Origin: Thermicanus aegyptius DSM 12793
GTDB taxonomy: Bacteria > Bacillota > Bacilli > Thermicanales > Thermicanaceae
Reading direction: 5' to 3'
Length of the DNA: 64,000 bases
Assembly: GCF_000510645.1 (NCBI RefSeq)
Contig: NZ_KI783301.1
Coordinates: forward strand, 2,146,420 to 2,210,419
A model generated the notes under the pieces. It made no database searches and was not told where the DNA came from. It worked only from the letters and a program-made list of their open reading frames with translations. Below, in pieces: positions 40,179-48,598 of the stretch. The position numbers and the translations under genes are program-made. The stretch's first letter is position 1. Each line of letters begins with the position of its first letter.

Positions 40179-40907
40179 TTAAATTGCTTTCGTTCTTTCT
40201 TCTTTGAACTTTGCTAAATTTCGAACTGGATCTCTCAGATCCATGTCTGTTATGACGCGTACTTTTATTCCTCCCCCCAGAAACATTTGAAGTGGTTTTA
40301 AGTGAATCAGGGATTCTGCGATGATGATCAATCTTTCCCCGGGTGGATTGTGTTTTAACGTAAAAAGGATGTCTGTTATATCCCCTCTCACCACATAGAC
40401 AAAATAAACATGATTCGCTTCGACCATCCCGGTATAAGGGTCCGGGGCTGGAAGGACTTTGGATGGATGGGTTTGGTTGAAATAACTGTAAAACTGGAAG
40501 AAGACCAGCTTTTTTAAAACGTCTTCCGTTTTATATCTCAGCCAGTAGTTTTCATCGTATTGGATTCCAATGGCCGGGGCCGCCGCCGGTCCCAGGGTGT
40601 ATACAGGGATGGCTTTCTCTTCCTCCCCGTCCCGGATGATTTCGTGACGGATGAGTTTTTTGGATTTAACCATGTTCTTAAGTTTCATCTGCACCAATCT
40701 TTTATTCTGGGTCGGGAAAAAGATTCGTCTCAGTTGTCTTGTCCCAATCAGACCCAGCGAAGAGATGGCACGAAGCATTTCGATTTCCCTTTCGGATTCC
40801 AAAGTTTCATAGGTTCTATATTTCACGTTTGATCGTAAGATCGTCCATTTTAAATCCCAAGTATGCCCTTCCAGCGAAAAAGGGCTGATGGTTTGCGTCT
40901 CCAACAA
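40179..40907 (-). CDS. Replication-relaxation-family winged-helix protein, possible replication initiator, 242 aa
   Basis: An N-terminal winged helix (EIEMLRAISSLGLIGTRQLR, then a region ending in RHEIIRDGEE) is followed by a mixed domain, as in replication-relaxation proteins of conjugative elements. The start is probably TTG at 40907 behind AAGAGGTGATAGTC. A short leader ORF with a much better ribosome binding site ends 20 nt upstream, and an antisense transcript covers that leader. This control layout resembles plasmid copy-number systems, which is why I suggest a replication role. Confidence 0.6.
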   Translation of the reverse strand: MLETQTISPFSLEGHTWDLKWTILRSNVKYRTYETLESEREIEMLRAISSLGLIGTRQLRRIFFPTQNKRLVQMKLKNMVKSKKLIRHEIIRDGEEEKAIPVYTLGPAAAPAIGIQYDENYWLRYKTEDVLKKLVFFQFYSYFNQTHPSKVLPAPDPYTGMVEANHVYFVYVVRGDITDILFTLKHNPPGERLIIIAESLIHLKPLQMFLGGGIKVRVITDMDLRDPVRNLAKFKEERTKAI

Positions 40908-40926
40908 GACTATCACCTCTTTTTTT

Positions 40927-41025
40927 TTAAAAAAATGCAAATGAAAGACGTTTAGAATACTTTTTCTGGGTTTTTTGGTAAAAAAGTATTGACAGAGATA
41001 TATAATCCGAGTATACTAAAGACAT
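40927..41025 (-). CDS. Possible leader peptide, 32 aa
   Basis: ATG at 41025 follows AAAAAAGGAGGTTT. The peptide begins MSLVYSDYISLSILF and stops shortly before the ribosome binding site of the replication-relaxation gene, so its translation could open that site. Its ribosome binding site is the target of the antisense RNA. Confidence 0.4.
   Translation of the reverse strand: MSLVYSDYISLSILFYQKTQKKYSKRLSFAFF
40989..41017 (+). promoter_or_regulatory. Consensus promoter of a short antisense RNA
   Basis: TTGACA (40989-40994), a 17-nt spacer and TATACT (41012-41017) on the plus strand form a near-perfect sigma-A promoter. No plus-strand gene follows, only a terminator 55 nt downstream. Confidence 0.75.
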
Positions 41026-41081
41026 AAACCTCCTTTTTTCCCCGCCTGAGTTGGTACGCACGGCTCGGCGGGGTTTTTATT
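41024..41081 (+). ncRNA. Candidate antisense small RNA, about 55-60 nt
   Basis: From the predicted start near 41024 the transcript reads ACATAAACCTCCTTTTTTCC and ends in a strong hairpin CCCCGCC...GGCGGGG (41040-41073) followed by TTTTTATTTTTTTT. It is fully complementary to the leader of the replication-relaxation gene, including the AAAAGGAGG of the leader peptide. The promoter-RNA-terminator unit looks like the countertranscribed RNAs that control plasmid replication. Confidence 0.65.
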
Positions 41082-41094
41082 TTTTTTATTTTTT

Positions 41095-41436
41095 TTAGAG
41101 CTCTCTTTCCAAATATTCGCGTATTTCCTGCCACTCACTTTCTGAGACGGGCACTTCGTAGATCATTTTTTCCGTCTCGAATGTTAAAAGTTCTTTGTCG
41201 AAGTCAATATACGTATATTTGACTATTTCTGTATATTGAAGCATTTCTGTATATTGAAGCGGTGTATCGAGATTTCTAAACGCGATTTGCCTTGCTTTGG
41301 TGCTTCGTAAAATTTGTGCCTGCTCATACGAAAAACGGGCAAGCACAAAGTCCGTTAACATCTCAACGGTGATTTTGAATTGATTGTCTTTTACCACAAA
41401 ATTTATTGTGTGAAGCCCTCTCGTGAGTGTATACAC
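41095..41436 (-). CDS. Hypothetical protein, 113 aa
   Basis: GTG at 41436 follows GGGGAG. The middle has two imperfect repeats (LQYTEM and LQYTEI) encoded by a perfect 17-bp direct repeat at about 41226-41260. The rest is beta-rich then helical. No family is recognised. Confidence 0.5.
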   Translation of the reverse strand: MYTLTRGLHTINFVVKDNQFKITVEMLTDFVLARFSYEQAQILRSTKARQIAFRNLDTPLQYTEMLQYTEIVKYTYIDFDKELLTFETEKMIYEVPVSESEWQEIREYLEREL

Positions 41437-41459
41437 ATTATCTCCCCTCCCCCTGTTAT

Positions 41460-42065
41460 TTACCTCGGTAATAGACCGCCTACGTGATGGCGGCTGATAT
41501 CCACCAAAACTCCGTTTGCCAACGCAAATGTTATTGCGGCCAAAGTGTACGAATCCTGGATTTTGCCTGTTAAGATGTCGCTTAAAATCTCCTCGGTACT
41601 GTTAAGTTCGACCTTTGCGATACCTTCTTTTTCATCCCCCTTAAAATCGTCACCGTTAAAGTTGGCCATAAATATTCCAACTTTACCGCTAAAAATTCCT
41701 GTATCTGGATATACATAGCCAAGCAAAGTGCAGGAATACGGCATTTTCCCTACTTCACTTCTTCCGCAATTTCCCGAATTGCCGCTTCTTTCTCCGATTC
41801 TTCGTTTTTTTTTTACAAAACCTCGCGGGATCTCTTTGGAGAATTCGCCAATTGGATAACGAAAAATTTTAATGGTTATGATCTTGTCTTCTACAAACCC
41901 AAGCGTAGCAACGCCTACTAAGCCGGAAGGTGTTTTTTGGGTGTGTTCTACTGAAACATAGCTCCCTATCCTCCCATCAGGAAACTTAACTTGATCCTTG
42001 TTTAGCGTCAGGTATTTGTCTTTATACACAATCTCTCGGCTTAACCTGGTTATAATTCGTTCCAT
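41460..42065 (-). pseudogene. Nudix hydrolase (ADP-ribose pyrophosphatase-like) with scrambled Nudix box, 201 codons
   Basis: The flanks are a clear ADP-ribose pyrophosphatase: ITIKIFRYPIGEFSKEIPRGF before the box and LLGYVYPDTGIFSGKV after it. Between them the frame reads RRIGERSGNSGNCGRSEV instead of a Nudix box. Shifting by one at the A10 run (41811-41820 region) gives EESEKEAAIREIAEEV, a proper box. The frame is restored by an apparent five-nt duplication (GAAGTGAAGT) near 41754. The two changes sum to six nt, so the gene stays open but the catalytic Glu residues are lost. Confidence 0.8.
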
Positions 42066-42143
42066 TAGAACCCTCCATTGTTCCTGCGCGGCTCCCTCTT
42101 GCCTTTTGCAACAAGAGGGAGGTTTCCGGCAGGGTTTATCTTT

Positions 42144-42962
42144 TTAGATAATTCGTACGATCCTTCCCCGAATCTGTTCTTTCTTCGGGTCAACGTGAAG
42201 CACTCTCATCAGTACCTTATCCCCTTTTTTCACGTTCTGGTATCGCGGATGGGGGCATAAGGCATCAACATTCGGCTCAAGGTTAACAAAGACGCCGTAC
42301 TCTCGTACACCGGATACTTTGCCCACATATTCCCCCCGCTCCTGATAACGCTTCGTGCATTCCGGCCACGGGTTTTTCTTGGCTTGTTTCGCGCTTACTT
42401 TTACCTTCTTGTTCTCTTTGTCCAACTCGACGACTTTTACGTGCAGGTGGTCTCCTACTTTCACTTTTTCCTCAAGGTCGTCGATCCAGCCGTAATCTAC
42501 TTCCTCAATGGGGATCTTCACCATAATCCCCCCAATATCCGCCCTAACTTCAATCGGGGTAACTTCCCGTACCACCGCAATGATGACAGCCCCTTCCTCC
42601 AGCCGGTTCCATGTAAGTCCTGCCATGTGTTCCAAAGCATCTTTACGGGAGGCGACAAAGGTTTCTCCTTCCCGGTCGTAGCTTACAACCTTAAAAACTA
42701 CGTCTTGTCCGGTGAGCTTTCTTAGTTGCCTGATGTCTTCTACTCCCGAAAAATCAATCGGGATGACACCCCGAATGTGACCAAATTGCACGATGGCGCA
42801 TACTTTGTTTTGCAAGGTTTCAATTCCGGTGACGGTTCCTTGCAAGATGAGTTTGTTCTGAAAAGCACTGTAGATTTCTTTCCAATCCTTATCGTAAGTC
42901 TCCTCTTCGATTTTTGTCGGGTTAAAACCCTCGATTAAGATTCCGCGGATTTCTTCCATCAT
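42144..42962 (-). CDS. S1-domain RNA-binding protein (ribosomal protein S1-like), 272 aa
   Basis: Three OB-fold repeats are visible. The first (LQGTVTGIETLQNKVCAIVQ) is divergent. The second (EEGAVIIAVVREVTPIEVRA) and third (RGEYVGKVSGVREYGVFVNL) are clear S1 motifs. S1 proteins bind mRNA and can assist translation initiation. The element has many mRNAs with structured leaders, so an accessory S1 could matter. Ribosome binding site: AAAAGGAGAGTGTTTC. Confidence 0.85.
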   Translation of the reverse strand: MMEEIRGILIEGFNPTKIEEETYDKDWKEIYSAFQNKLILQGTVTGIETLQNKVCAIVQFGHIRGVIPIDFSGVEDIRQLRKLTGQDVVFKVVSYDREGETFVASRKDALEHMAGLTWNRLEEGAVIIAVVREVTPIEVRADIGGIMVKIPIEEVDYGWIDDLEEKVKVGDHLHVKVVELDKENKKVKVSAKQAKKNPWPECTKRYQERGEYVGKVSGVREYGVFVNLEPNVDALCPHPRYQNVKKGDKVLMRVLHVDPKKEQIRGRIVRII

Positions 42963-42998
42963 GAAACACTCTCCTTTTTAGTTTTTTAATTTAGTTTT

Positions 42999-44795
42999 TT
43001 AAAAGAAATCATCATCGTCATCGGGCACATAAGCCCTTTTTTCTTCTTCCGGAGGTTTTTCTTCCGGTTCATCTTCAAGGCTGGGGGGAGAGAAATCCTC
43101 CTCGTTTGATGTGAAGAGTTCCCCCTGAACGGAATGTGTTTCTTTGTCTTTGTGCCGGAAGGTTATCTTTTTGGGCTTGTCTTCTTCAAGCGCCTCTAAG
43201 GCTTCTAAGGCTTCGATTCCCAGTGTTTTTTGCGGCGTTTTTTGCGTTTCTTCGGCTTTATCGTTTGTTACGGTTTCAGCAGAGATTTTGTTTGCCGTGC
43301 TTTCTAAAGCACTTTCATTTGCGGGTCTTGTTGTTTCATTTTCTTGTTGTTCTTGTTGTTCTTGCTGTCTTTCTATTGGCTCGTGTTTTTTTCTCTCACC
43401 TTCTTTCTCTTTTTTCTTCCAGAAATTTAATCTGTAGAATATAAATTTGGATTTGCTTTCGTTTTTCTCCCACTCCCTCCTTTCCTTCCAGTCTTTCGGG
43501 ACGAAATTTCCTTTGCCGATTCCTGGTGTTTGCTGGACACCGTTTTTCATGAGTTTGTGGATGAAGTGAAAGCGCGGAAGAGAGTACATGATTTGCGAAT
43601 AGTAGTATCGATATTCTTCGATTTCTACGTCCTGGTATTTTTCGGGCAGTAAATTCGGGATAAAGATTCTGTTGGCATACGTTCCTCGCCGTTCGATCAT
43701 TTGCCTTTTTCCGAGTTCTTCCGCGAATTCTTTGGCGTCTTCCGCAGTTACTCCACCAAAGACGATTTTGTTGCGGCACCCGTTTAGGATTGAACGCTTG
43801 ATCGCTCTCCCGCTCATTTTTCCACTTTCAACTTCGAGTTGAGCAAGGGATTGTGTGGCAAAGATTCCGGCTACGCGATATTCCGCCGCGATACTCAGGA
43901 ATCGCTCAAAATCCGGGTTAATATACCTGGATAGTTCGTCCACGATGAGAAAATGAGGTATGCGCGTGCGCTCTGTGCCTGGTCTCCGAAATGTCCCGCT
44001 CTGGAGGTGCATGACGACGAATTGACCAAAAGCGTCTCCGCTTGTGCCGAGTTCCCCTAAAGCGGTGTTGACGGCAAGAATCCCTCCTTTTAAAAAATGT
44101 TCATCGATGTTCAGGCTGTCTTTTCCGCCCATGATCGCTTTCAGGTTTGTGTTTGATGTGAGGTTTTCTAATTGTGCACGCAACCCGATTGCGAATTGGC
44201 GGTATTTATCCCTCAAAGAGCCTAAAAGTTCAGACTCAAAAAAACGAACGAGGTCTGTAGCCCCGTCACGTGCTTTTAGTTCTTTTACTTTTTTCTCGAG
44301 AAGTTCCGGGTCACGCAGTGTTTCTACAACGTCGATCAGGTCAATGTTGTCACCGTATAGCGTCTTGAGGAGCTTTGTTGTATTCCTTGCCGCAAGCTCC
44401 TGAACCGTCGCAAAGAAAGGGTCCTGCTTCCCAAAGAGACTCTTTAACACAGACACCGTCGCTTCCGCCACAGTGTCCATGTCCCCTTTCATCGGGTTGA
44501 AAGTGTCGCTTTTGTAGTCAGGGTCATAACCTCTTACGATGGCATATTCACGGTTTCTCGCGGGATCGATATGGACGAACGGCAGTTCCATCGCTTCTGC
44601 CATCTCCCGTACCATGAAGGCCATATCTCCCTTGGGTTCGATAACAGATAATCCCAACTGCACTCCCCGTTTTTTCATGAGGAGTAATTGATAGATGATC
44701 GGCTTTAGTAGTGTTGCCGTCTTTCCGGAACGAATCGGCCCCACAATGAGCATGTTTGTAAAAAGGTCATCCCCTTTTAGCTTTATGGCTTCTAT
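42999..44795 (-). CDS. Second TraG/VirD4-like coupling ATPase with acidic/Gln-rich tail, about 598 aa, non-AUG start
   Basis: The ATPase core has Walker A IVGPIRSGKT, Walker B FLIVDELSRYI, and the coupling-protein ATQSLAQLEVESG. There is no transmembrane segment of its own; the next upstream gene encodes a four-helix membrane protein that may anchor it. Residues beyond 440 form a basic then Gln/Glu-rich disordered tail ending DDDDDFF. The first ATG lies inside the conserved GDDLFTN region just before the P-loop and has no ribosome binding site. Upstream in frame only ATA codons (44795, 44786) follow AAAGGGGGTGG, so a non-AUG start is probable. Confidence 0.85.
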   Translation of the reverse strand: MEAIKLKGDDLFTNMLIVGPIRSGKTATLLKPIIYQLLLMKKRGVQLGLSVIEPKGDMAFMVREMAEAMELPFVHIDPARNREYAIVRGYDPDYKSDTFNPMKGDMDTVAEATVSVLKSLFGKQDPFFATVQELAARNTTKLLKTLYGDNIDLIDVVETLRDPELLEKKVKELKARDGATDLVRFFESELLGSLRDKYRQFAIGLRAQLENLTSNTNLKAIMGGKDSLNIDEHFLKGGILAVNTALGELGTSGDAFGQFVVMHLQSGTFRRPGTERTRIPHFLIVDELSRYINPDFERFLSIAAEYRVAGIFATQSLAQLEVESGKMSGRAIKRSILNGCRNKIVFGGVTAEDAKEFAEELGKRQMIERRGTYANRIFIPNLLPEKYQDVEIEEYRYYYSQIMYSLPRFHFIHKLMKNGVQQTPGIGKGNFVPKDWKERREWEKNESKSKFIFYRLNFWKKKEKEGERKKHEPIERQQEQQEQQENETTRPANESALESTANKISAETVTNDKAEETQKTPQKTLGIEALEALEALEEDKPKKITFRHKDKETHSVQGELFTSNEEDFSPPSLEDEPEEKPPEEEKRAYVPDDDDDFF

Positions 44796-44808
44796 GGTGC
44801 CACCCCCT

Positions 44809-45312
44809 TTATTCTGCTATTTTCAAATCTTTTTCTGTTTTTTCAGGCACGGCTTCACCTAAGACAAGCGTAAGCTCTTCCTGCTTCTCTCTGTTTGAAA
44901 GGAATTTGAGTTTGTTTAACCAATTCTCTTTCGTCTTCGCGACGAGTCTTTCTTTTTCTATGTTGCCTCGTGTACGCCTGTATGAAATGAGTGCCGCTCC
45001 GTACATAAAAAGGAGCGCGGCACCCACAAACGTCGCGAGTATGAGGAAAATTCGTGATACGATGATGGGCTGGAGGGGATAGTGGTTTTCTGTCCATACG
45101 CCGTATACCCAGTTTCCGATGAACACCGATCCCACGGCAAAGAATGATGCGACGATGACGAGATCATGCTCTTTGTTAAGCAAAAGTTTTGTTAGGTAGA
45201 TTGCAACGAAGATAAAGAGCATGATGCTTAAAAACCATATCGGGTAAATGGTTCCGTAGATTGCCCCTCCCCATAACACGAGGCTTAAAAGGAGTAAGCT
45301 CAAGGGAAACAT
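44809..45312 (-). CDS. Membrane protein, partner of the coupling ATPase, 167 aa
   Basis: Four hydrophobic segments (about 2-22, 25-45, 52-75, 83-108) are followed by a basic cytoplasmic tail of about 60 residues. The position directly before the soluble coupling ATPase matches elements where membrane anchor and ATPase are split. ATG at 45312 is three nt from the preceding stop. Confidence 0.65.
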   Translation of the reverse strand: MFPLSLLLLSLVLWGGAIYGTIYPIWFLSIMLFIFVAIYLTKLLLNKEHDLVIVASFFAVGSVFIGNWVYGVWTENHYPLQPIIVSRIFLILATFVGAALLFMYGAALISYRRTRGNIEKERLVAKTKENWLNKLKFLSNREKQEELTLVLGEAVPEKTEKDLKIAE

Positions 45313-45315
45313 GGT

Positions 45316-45510
45316 TTAGCCCCATTTCTGTACCGGCTTTACCGGATAGTTCTTTAAAACGAATCGGATTTCATCCGCCATGATCCCGCGGAGGAAGTAG
45401 AAGATCTCTTTTTGTGTCTCTGGATGATATTTTTTTAGTTCTTCTTCAAGCGTCGGGTCAGAAATTAGGTTCGCGATCGTTTTAAGCGGATTGATCAGAG
45501 TATGTTCCAT
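45316..45510 (-). CDS. Small hypothetical protein, 64 aa
   Basis: ATG at 45510 follows GAAAGGGGGAAAAAAG. It starts MEHTLINPLKTIANLI and is predicted helical. It overlaps the end of the replication-relaxation gene by 29 nt, indicating translational coupling. Function is unknown. Confidence 0.55.
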   Translation of the reverse strand: MEHTLINPLKTIANLISDPTLEEELKKYHPETQKEIFYFLRGIMADEIRFVLKNYPVKPVQKWG

Positions 45511-46495
45511 CTTTTTTCCCCCTTTCATTAAAAAGATCTTTGATGTCGATTGACTCGAATGTGATGAAGTGTTGGTCTCTAAAGTATTTTTGATACTCGG
45601 AAACCATTCGGTTTGCCACAAGAACCTTGATTTCCCTTCCGTATTTTTGTTTTTGTTCTTCCGTCATTCGTGTGAGGTTGAAGATCATCATGTAGTCGTT
45701 TGTGAGCAGATTAACAAGATATTCACCCCCTTCTTTTGAAATCCATTTCAACCACGGGTGATCGCTTTTTATCACCTCCTTTCCAAGTGCTTGGAATAAT
45801 TCTTCGTCGCTTGCATAGTGTTTGAGGTACCTGATTCCGAAGTTATAAGGGAGGAGAAGAATTTCTCCTCCCATAACCAAGCGTAACTGGTTGCTTTTTT
45901 CGATGAAGTTCCTGAAGCTGGTTTCGCCACCAAAAAAGACGGCGATATTTGTGGTTTTAGCAATAAAAGTGATTTCTTTTATCACTTTGACAATGGCGAC
46001 TTCTTTTGCCTTGTCCTCAAGATAGTAAATCTCGTATTCTACCCCTGCCGGAGAGATGAGCTTTCCTTGCACAAGATCACCCCGGTTTCGGTTCTCTTCT
46101 CTTTTGACTTCACGGCTGTCTTTATATTGCCATCCGGATTTGGCAAGTTCGAGAAAGATTTGATTGACCTTCGCAAGGTATCCGATCTGCTTTTGATTGA
46201 CCCGGTTGTTCGCAGCAGGGACTTTGCTTTCGATCTTGCCGTTTTTGTGTAGAAGCGTGATCCCTTTATCGGTGATGTAGTACCCCCCTGTTGTCGCCCT
46301 CCCCTCTTTTTTGATTCTTGAATATGACTCGATCAATCCTGTGTTCTTCATGAGGTATAGCTTGCGGTAGCAGTAGTTTTTTTTACCGTCAAAAAACATC
46401 TCCGCAATCTGTTCTGTTGTAAGTACACGGTGTTTGTAGATTGCGGAGAGTATTTCTAAATCTCTTTCGTTTATGCGTTTGATCGTATCAGGCAT
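45482..46495 (-). CDS. Replication-relaxation-family protein, 337 aa
   Basis: The N-terminal winged helix reads RINERDLEILSAIYKHRVLT followed by EQIAEMFF and a wing with GGYYITDKGITLL, the classic replication-relaxation pattern of conjugative elements. A mixed C-terminal domain follows. Proteins of this family sit near coupling-protein genes and may act as DNA-binding accessory factors in transfer or replication. ATG at 46495 follows AAGGAGAAGACGATC. Confidence 0.7.
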   Translation of the reverse strand: MPDTIKRINERDLEILSAIYKHRVLTTEQIAEMFFDGKKNYCYRKLYLMKNTGLIESYSRIKKEGRATTGGYYITDKGITLLHKNGKIESKVPAANNRVNQKQIGYLAKVNQIFLELAKSGWQYKDSREVKREENRNRGDLVQGKLISPAGVEYEIYYLEDKAKEVAIVKVIKEITFIAKTTNIAVFFGGETSFRNFIEKSNQLRLVMGGEILLLPYNFGIRYLKHYASDEELFQALGKEVIKSDHPWLKWISKEGGEYLVNLLTNDYMMIFNLTRMTEEQKQKYGREIKVLVANRMVSEYQKYFRDQHFITFESIDIKDLFNERGKKDGTYSDQSA

Positions 46496-46522
46496 GATCG
46501 TCTTCTCCTTATCTATAGAACT

Positions 46523-47101
46523 TTATCTATAGAAGTTGTGTTCGCCGATTCGGGTGATGAATTCCCTGTTCTTTTTAATCCAGTTGTTTTTATTTTTGCT
46601 GTTTTCAAAATAGAGCGCATCTTCCAATACGACCACCCCTTCCAATGCTTCTTTAGCCGCTTTTATATCCTCTTCTGTCGGCGTGTTGTTAATCTTTTTG
46701 TTGGCGACGGGCGTGAACTGCCCTTTTTGGAAGATCACGTCTTTGATGGTGTTGGGAAAATCAGGACTTTTTACTCGATTCAGTACCACATTTGCCACGG
46801 CAATCTTTCCTTCGTATGGCTGGTTCCCTGCTTCAGCGTGAATAAGACGGGCAAGCAACATGACTTCCGTTTGATTTTCTTCTGAGAGACTGGAGATCGT
46901 TATATTTTTAGCCTTGGATGGAGTTTTGTATTGTTTTATGGCGAGTATATCCTCCTCGTCAGATTGACCGATCAGAATAGGCGGCGCTCTATTGGGTTCG
47001 ATTTCTACTTTTCTTAATCCGGTGAAGTGTGTCACTGCCAAAACGAGTGAGATAACGAGAGAGATGAGAATTAAGGTAATGTTGATATATGTTCTTTTCA
47101 C
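46523..47101 (-). CDS. Membrane-anchored cell-wall hydrolase (SleB/CwlJ type), 192 aa
   Basis: A transmembrane segment (INITLILISLVISLVLAV) anchors a C-terminal Hydrolase_2 domain with LARLIHAEAGNQPYEGKIAV and ANVVLNRVKSPDFP. The family cleaves peptidoglycan, here probably to open the wall for the conjugation machine. GTG at 47101 lies seven nt after AAGGAGG; an upstream in-frame ATG at 47146 has no site. Confidence 0.85.
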   Translation of the reverse strand: MKRTYINITLILISLVISLVLAVTHFTGLRKVEIEPNRAPPILIGQSDEEDILAIKQYKTPSKAKNITISSLSEENQTEVMLLARLIHAEAGNQPYEGKIAVANVVLNRVKSPDFPNTIKDVIFQKGQFTPVANKKINNTPTEEDIKAAKEALEGVVVLEDALYFENSKNKNNWIKKNREFITRIGEHNFYR

Positions 47102-47149
47102 GGGTAACCTCCTTGTGATAATTTTCACATGGATTGATTCCTCCATGAT

Positions 47150-47215
47150 GGAGGGGTCTACAAAACCACGGCGGGAAGGCCCGCGTCTTTAAGCGTGGGA
47201 GAATATTAACCCTCC
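47150..47215 (-). repeat. IS200/IS605-type end-like hairpin
   Basis: On the minus strand AGGAGGGTTAATATTCTCCC is followed by a CCACGCTTAAAG...CGCCGTGG hairpin. The sequence CTTTAAGCGTGGGAGAATATTAA on the plus strand resembles IS605/TnpB right ends. No transposase or TnpB gene is nearby, so it is probably a remnant. Confidence 0.4.
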
Positions 47216-47979
47216 TGAATGGATGTTCCTACTTATGGTACTGCCGTTGTTGAAGTAGATTCAGTTTTGTGATTTATTTCACATGCTTTGATTTCTCCAT
47301 AAAAGGCGGGAAGAACCTCCTTTGCGTTGTGTTTTCTTAACCGCTTTCTACCCTTAATGCCGTACTTGGATTAGATTGCCTTCTGTGTCATTTAGTGTTT
47401 GACACTTCCTGCGGTGTTTAGCATTTGCCACTTCGTTTAAGGAGCGTTTTTGTATGGCCGTTTTTCATCCCCATGAGAATCATGCGCTCGGTTTGATACA
47501 CCGTATTATCCCCATTGATGGATTGATGTGAAATGGAGTTTGATGAAGAAATGTAGTGTAGGTTAAGGGCTGGAGGGCTTTTCTAACATTCGTGAGGTAT
47601 ATTTGACTATCTTTTCCATCCTAATTCCATGACGTTATTTGGGGTAGGAATCTATTTTGGACTGGAAATTGAAATCCGGTTTTGGGATGGATTTTTCGTT
47701 ATGGGGCTGGGGCGTTTTGCAACGTCATTGAGCTTTTCTGAATGATGTGCGGAGATGATGATTTAATGTTGGGGTGGGGCTGTTCCGTCGTCGCAACCTA
47801 AGATTGCTCCTCCGGAACTTTTATTATTTTTTCGAGACACCCTAATTATTAAGGAATTAGTCACTTCTCCTTATCCCAAAAGTCCTTTCGCCCATTTTTC
47901 CGTGTCAAATCGTACCCTCATTTTGACATTTTTTTCTCTATTTTTCCGACCCCTCAAAAAAAGCCGTCATTTTGACATT
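47216..47979. other. Long non-coding region, candidate oriT or replication origin
   Basis: No gene is supported in this 760-bp block between the conjugation-type genes and the partition genes. Visible structure includes three TTTTGACAT motifs at the right end (about 47924, 47962, 48016), an inverted repeat CTAATT...AATTAG near 47850, two TTTGACAC-like motifs (47399, 47900) and several GGGGCTGG runs. Location and repeats make an origin of transfer or replication plausible, but nothing identifies a nick site. Confidence 0.35.
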
Positions 47980-48579
47980 TTATTTTTCCATATTCTGTAA
48001 TTTTTCGTTAACCTTTTGACATGGATTTTTTCTAAATTCTGTTAAAAAGTGAATGAAATTTTCCATTGGCAGAACAAAGACGGTGACCATATCTCCCCTC
48101 TCCTTATTCAACATCCCTGTTTCCATTATTTCAATATTTTCCCAGCTATCATCTTCTATAATTTTTGCCCTCCGGATGCCATCTATCACCCATTTTCGAT
48201 TGCGGTTATCGAAGTCACGTATTTTCCTGTTTGAAAAAGAGTAGACAAAAAGAAGAAGAGCTTTCTTGATTTTTTGCGGCATCTCAATGTTTTCCATCGC
48301 CTGGATCGTCGCTGAAATGTAGTAATCACGTATTAAGCTACTATATTTCTTTTCCTCTTTGTATGTTGGGAGTAGTCCCGGATAAGTGATGCGATAGACC
48401 GGATAACCATTATCTTGAGAAATCATGAGATCGCATTTCGGAAGTCTATGATGAGGATATATTCCGGTTCTCTCTGGTTCATAGGACAAAAGGTTCACTT
48501 TTTCATCGTAGATCAAACTCCTCAGTAACTCGACGTGATATATCATTTCATCGATGAGCGCTTTTTCTCTATCAAACAT
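47980..48579 (-). CDS. RusA-like Holliday-junction resolvase-family protein, 199 aa
   Basis: The segment RDFDNRNRKWVIDGIRRAKI followed by IEDDSWE has the DxDN...K...D...DD arrangement of RusA-type resolvases. The N-terminal half is an extra domain with the LPKCDLMISQDNGYPVYRI region. RusA enzymes cut four-way junctions and could resolve plasmid multimers or recombination intermediates. It follows the ParR-like gene by 19 nt. Confidence 0.65.
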   Translation of the reverse strand: MFDREKALIDEMIYHVELLRSLIYDEKVNLLSYEPERTGIYPHHRLPKCDLMISQDNGYPVYRITYPGLLPTYKEEKKYSSLIRDYYISATIQAMENIEMPQKIKKALLLFVYSFSNRKIRDFDNRNRKWVIDGIRRAKIIEDDSWENIEIMETGMLNKERGDMVTVFVLPMENFIHFLTEFRKNPCQKVNEKLQNMEK

Positions 48580-48598
48580 TTAGTCATCTCCTTTTCTT

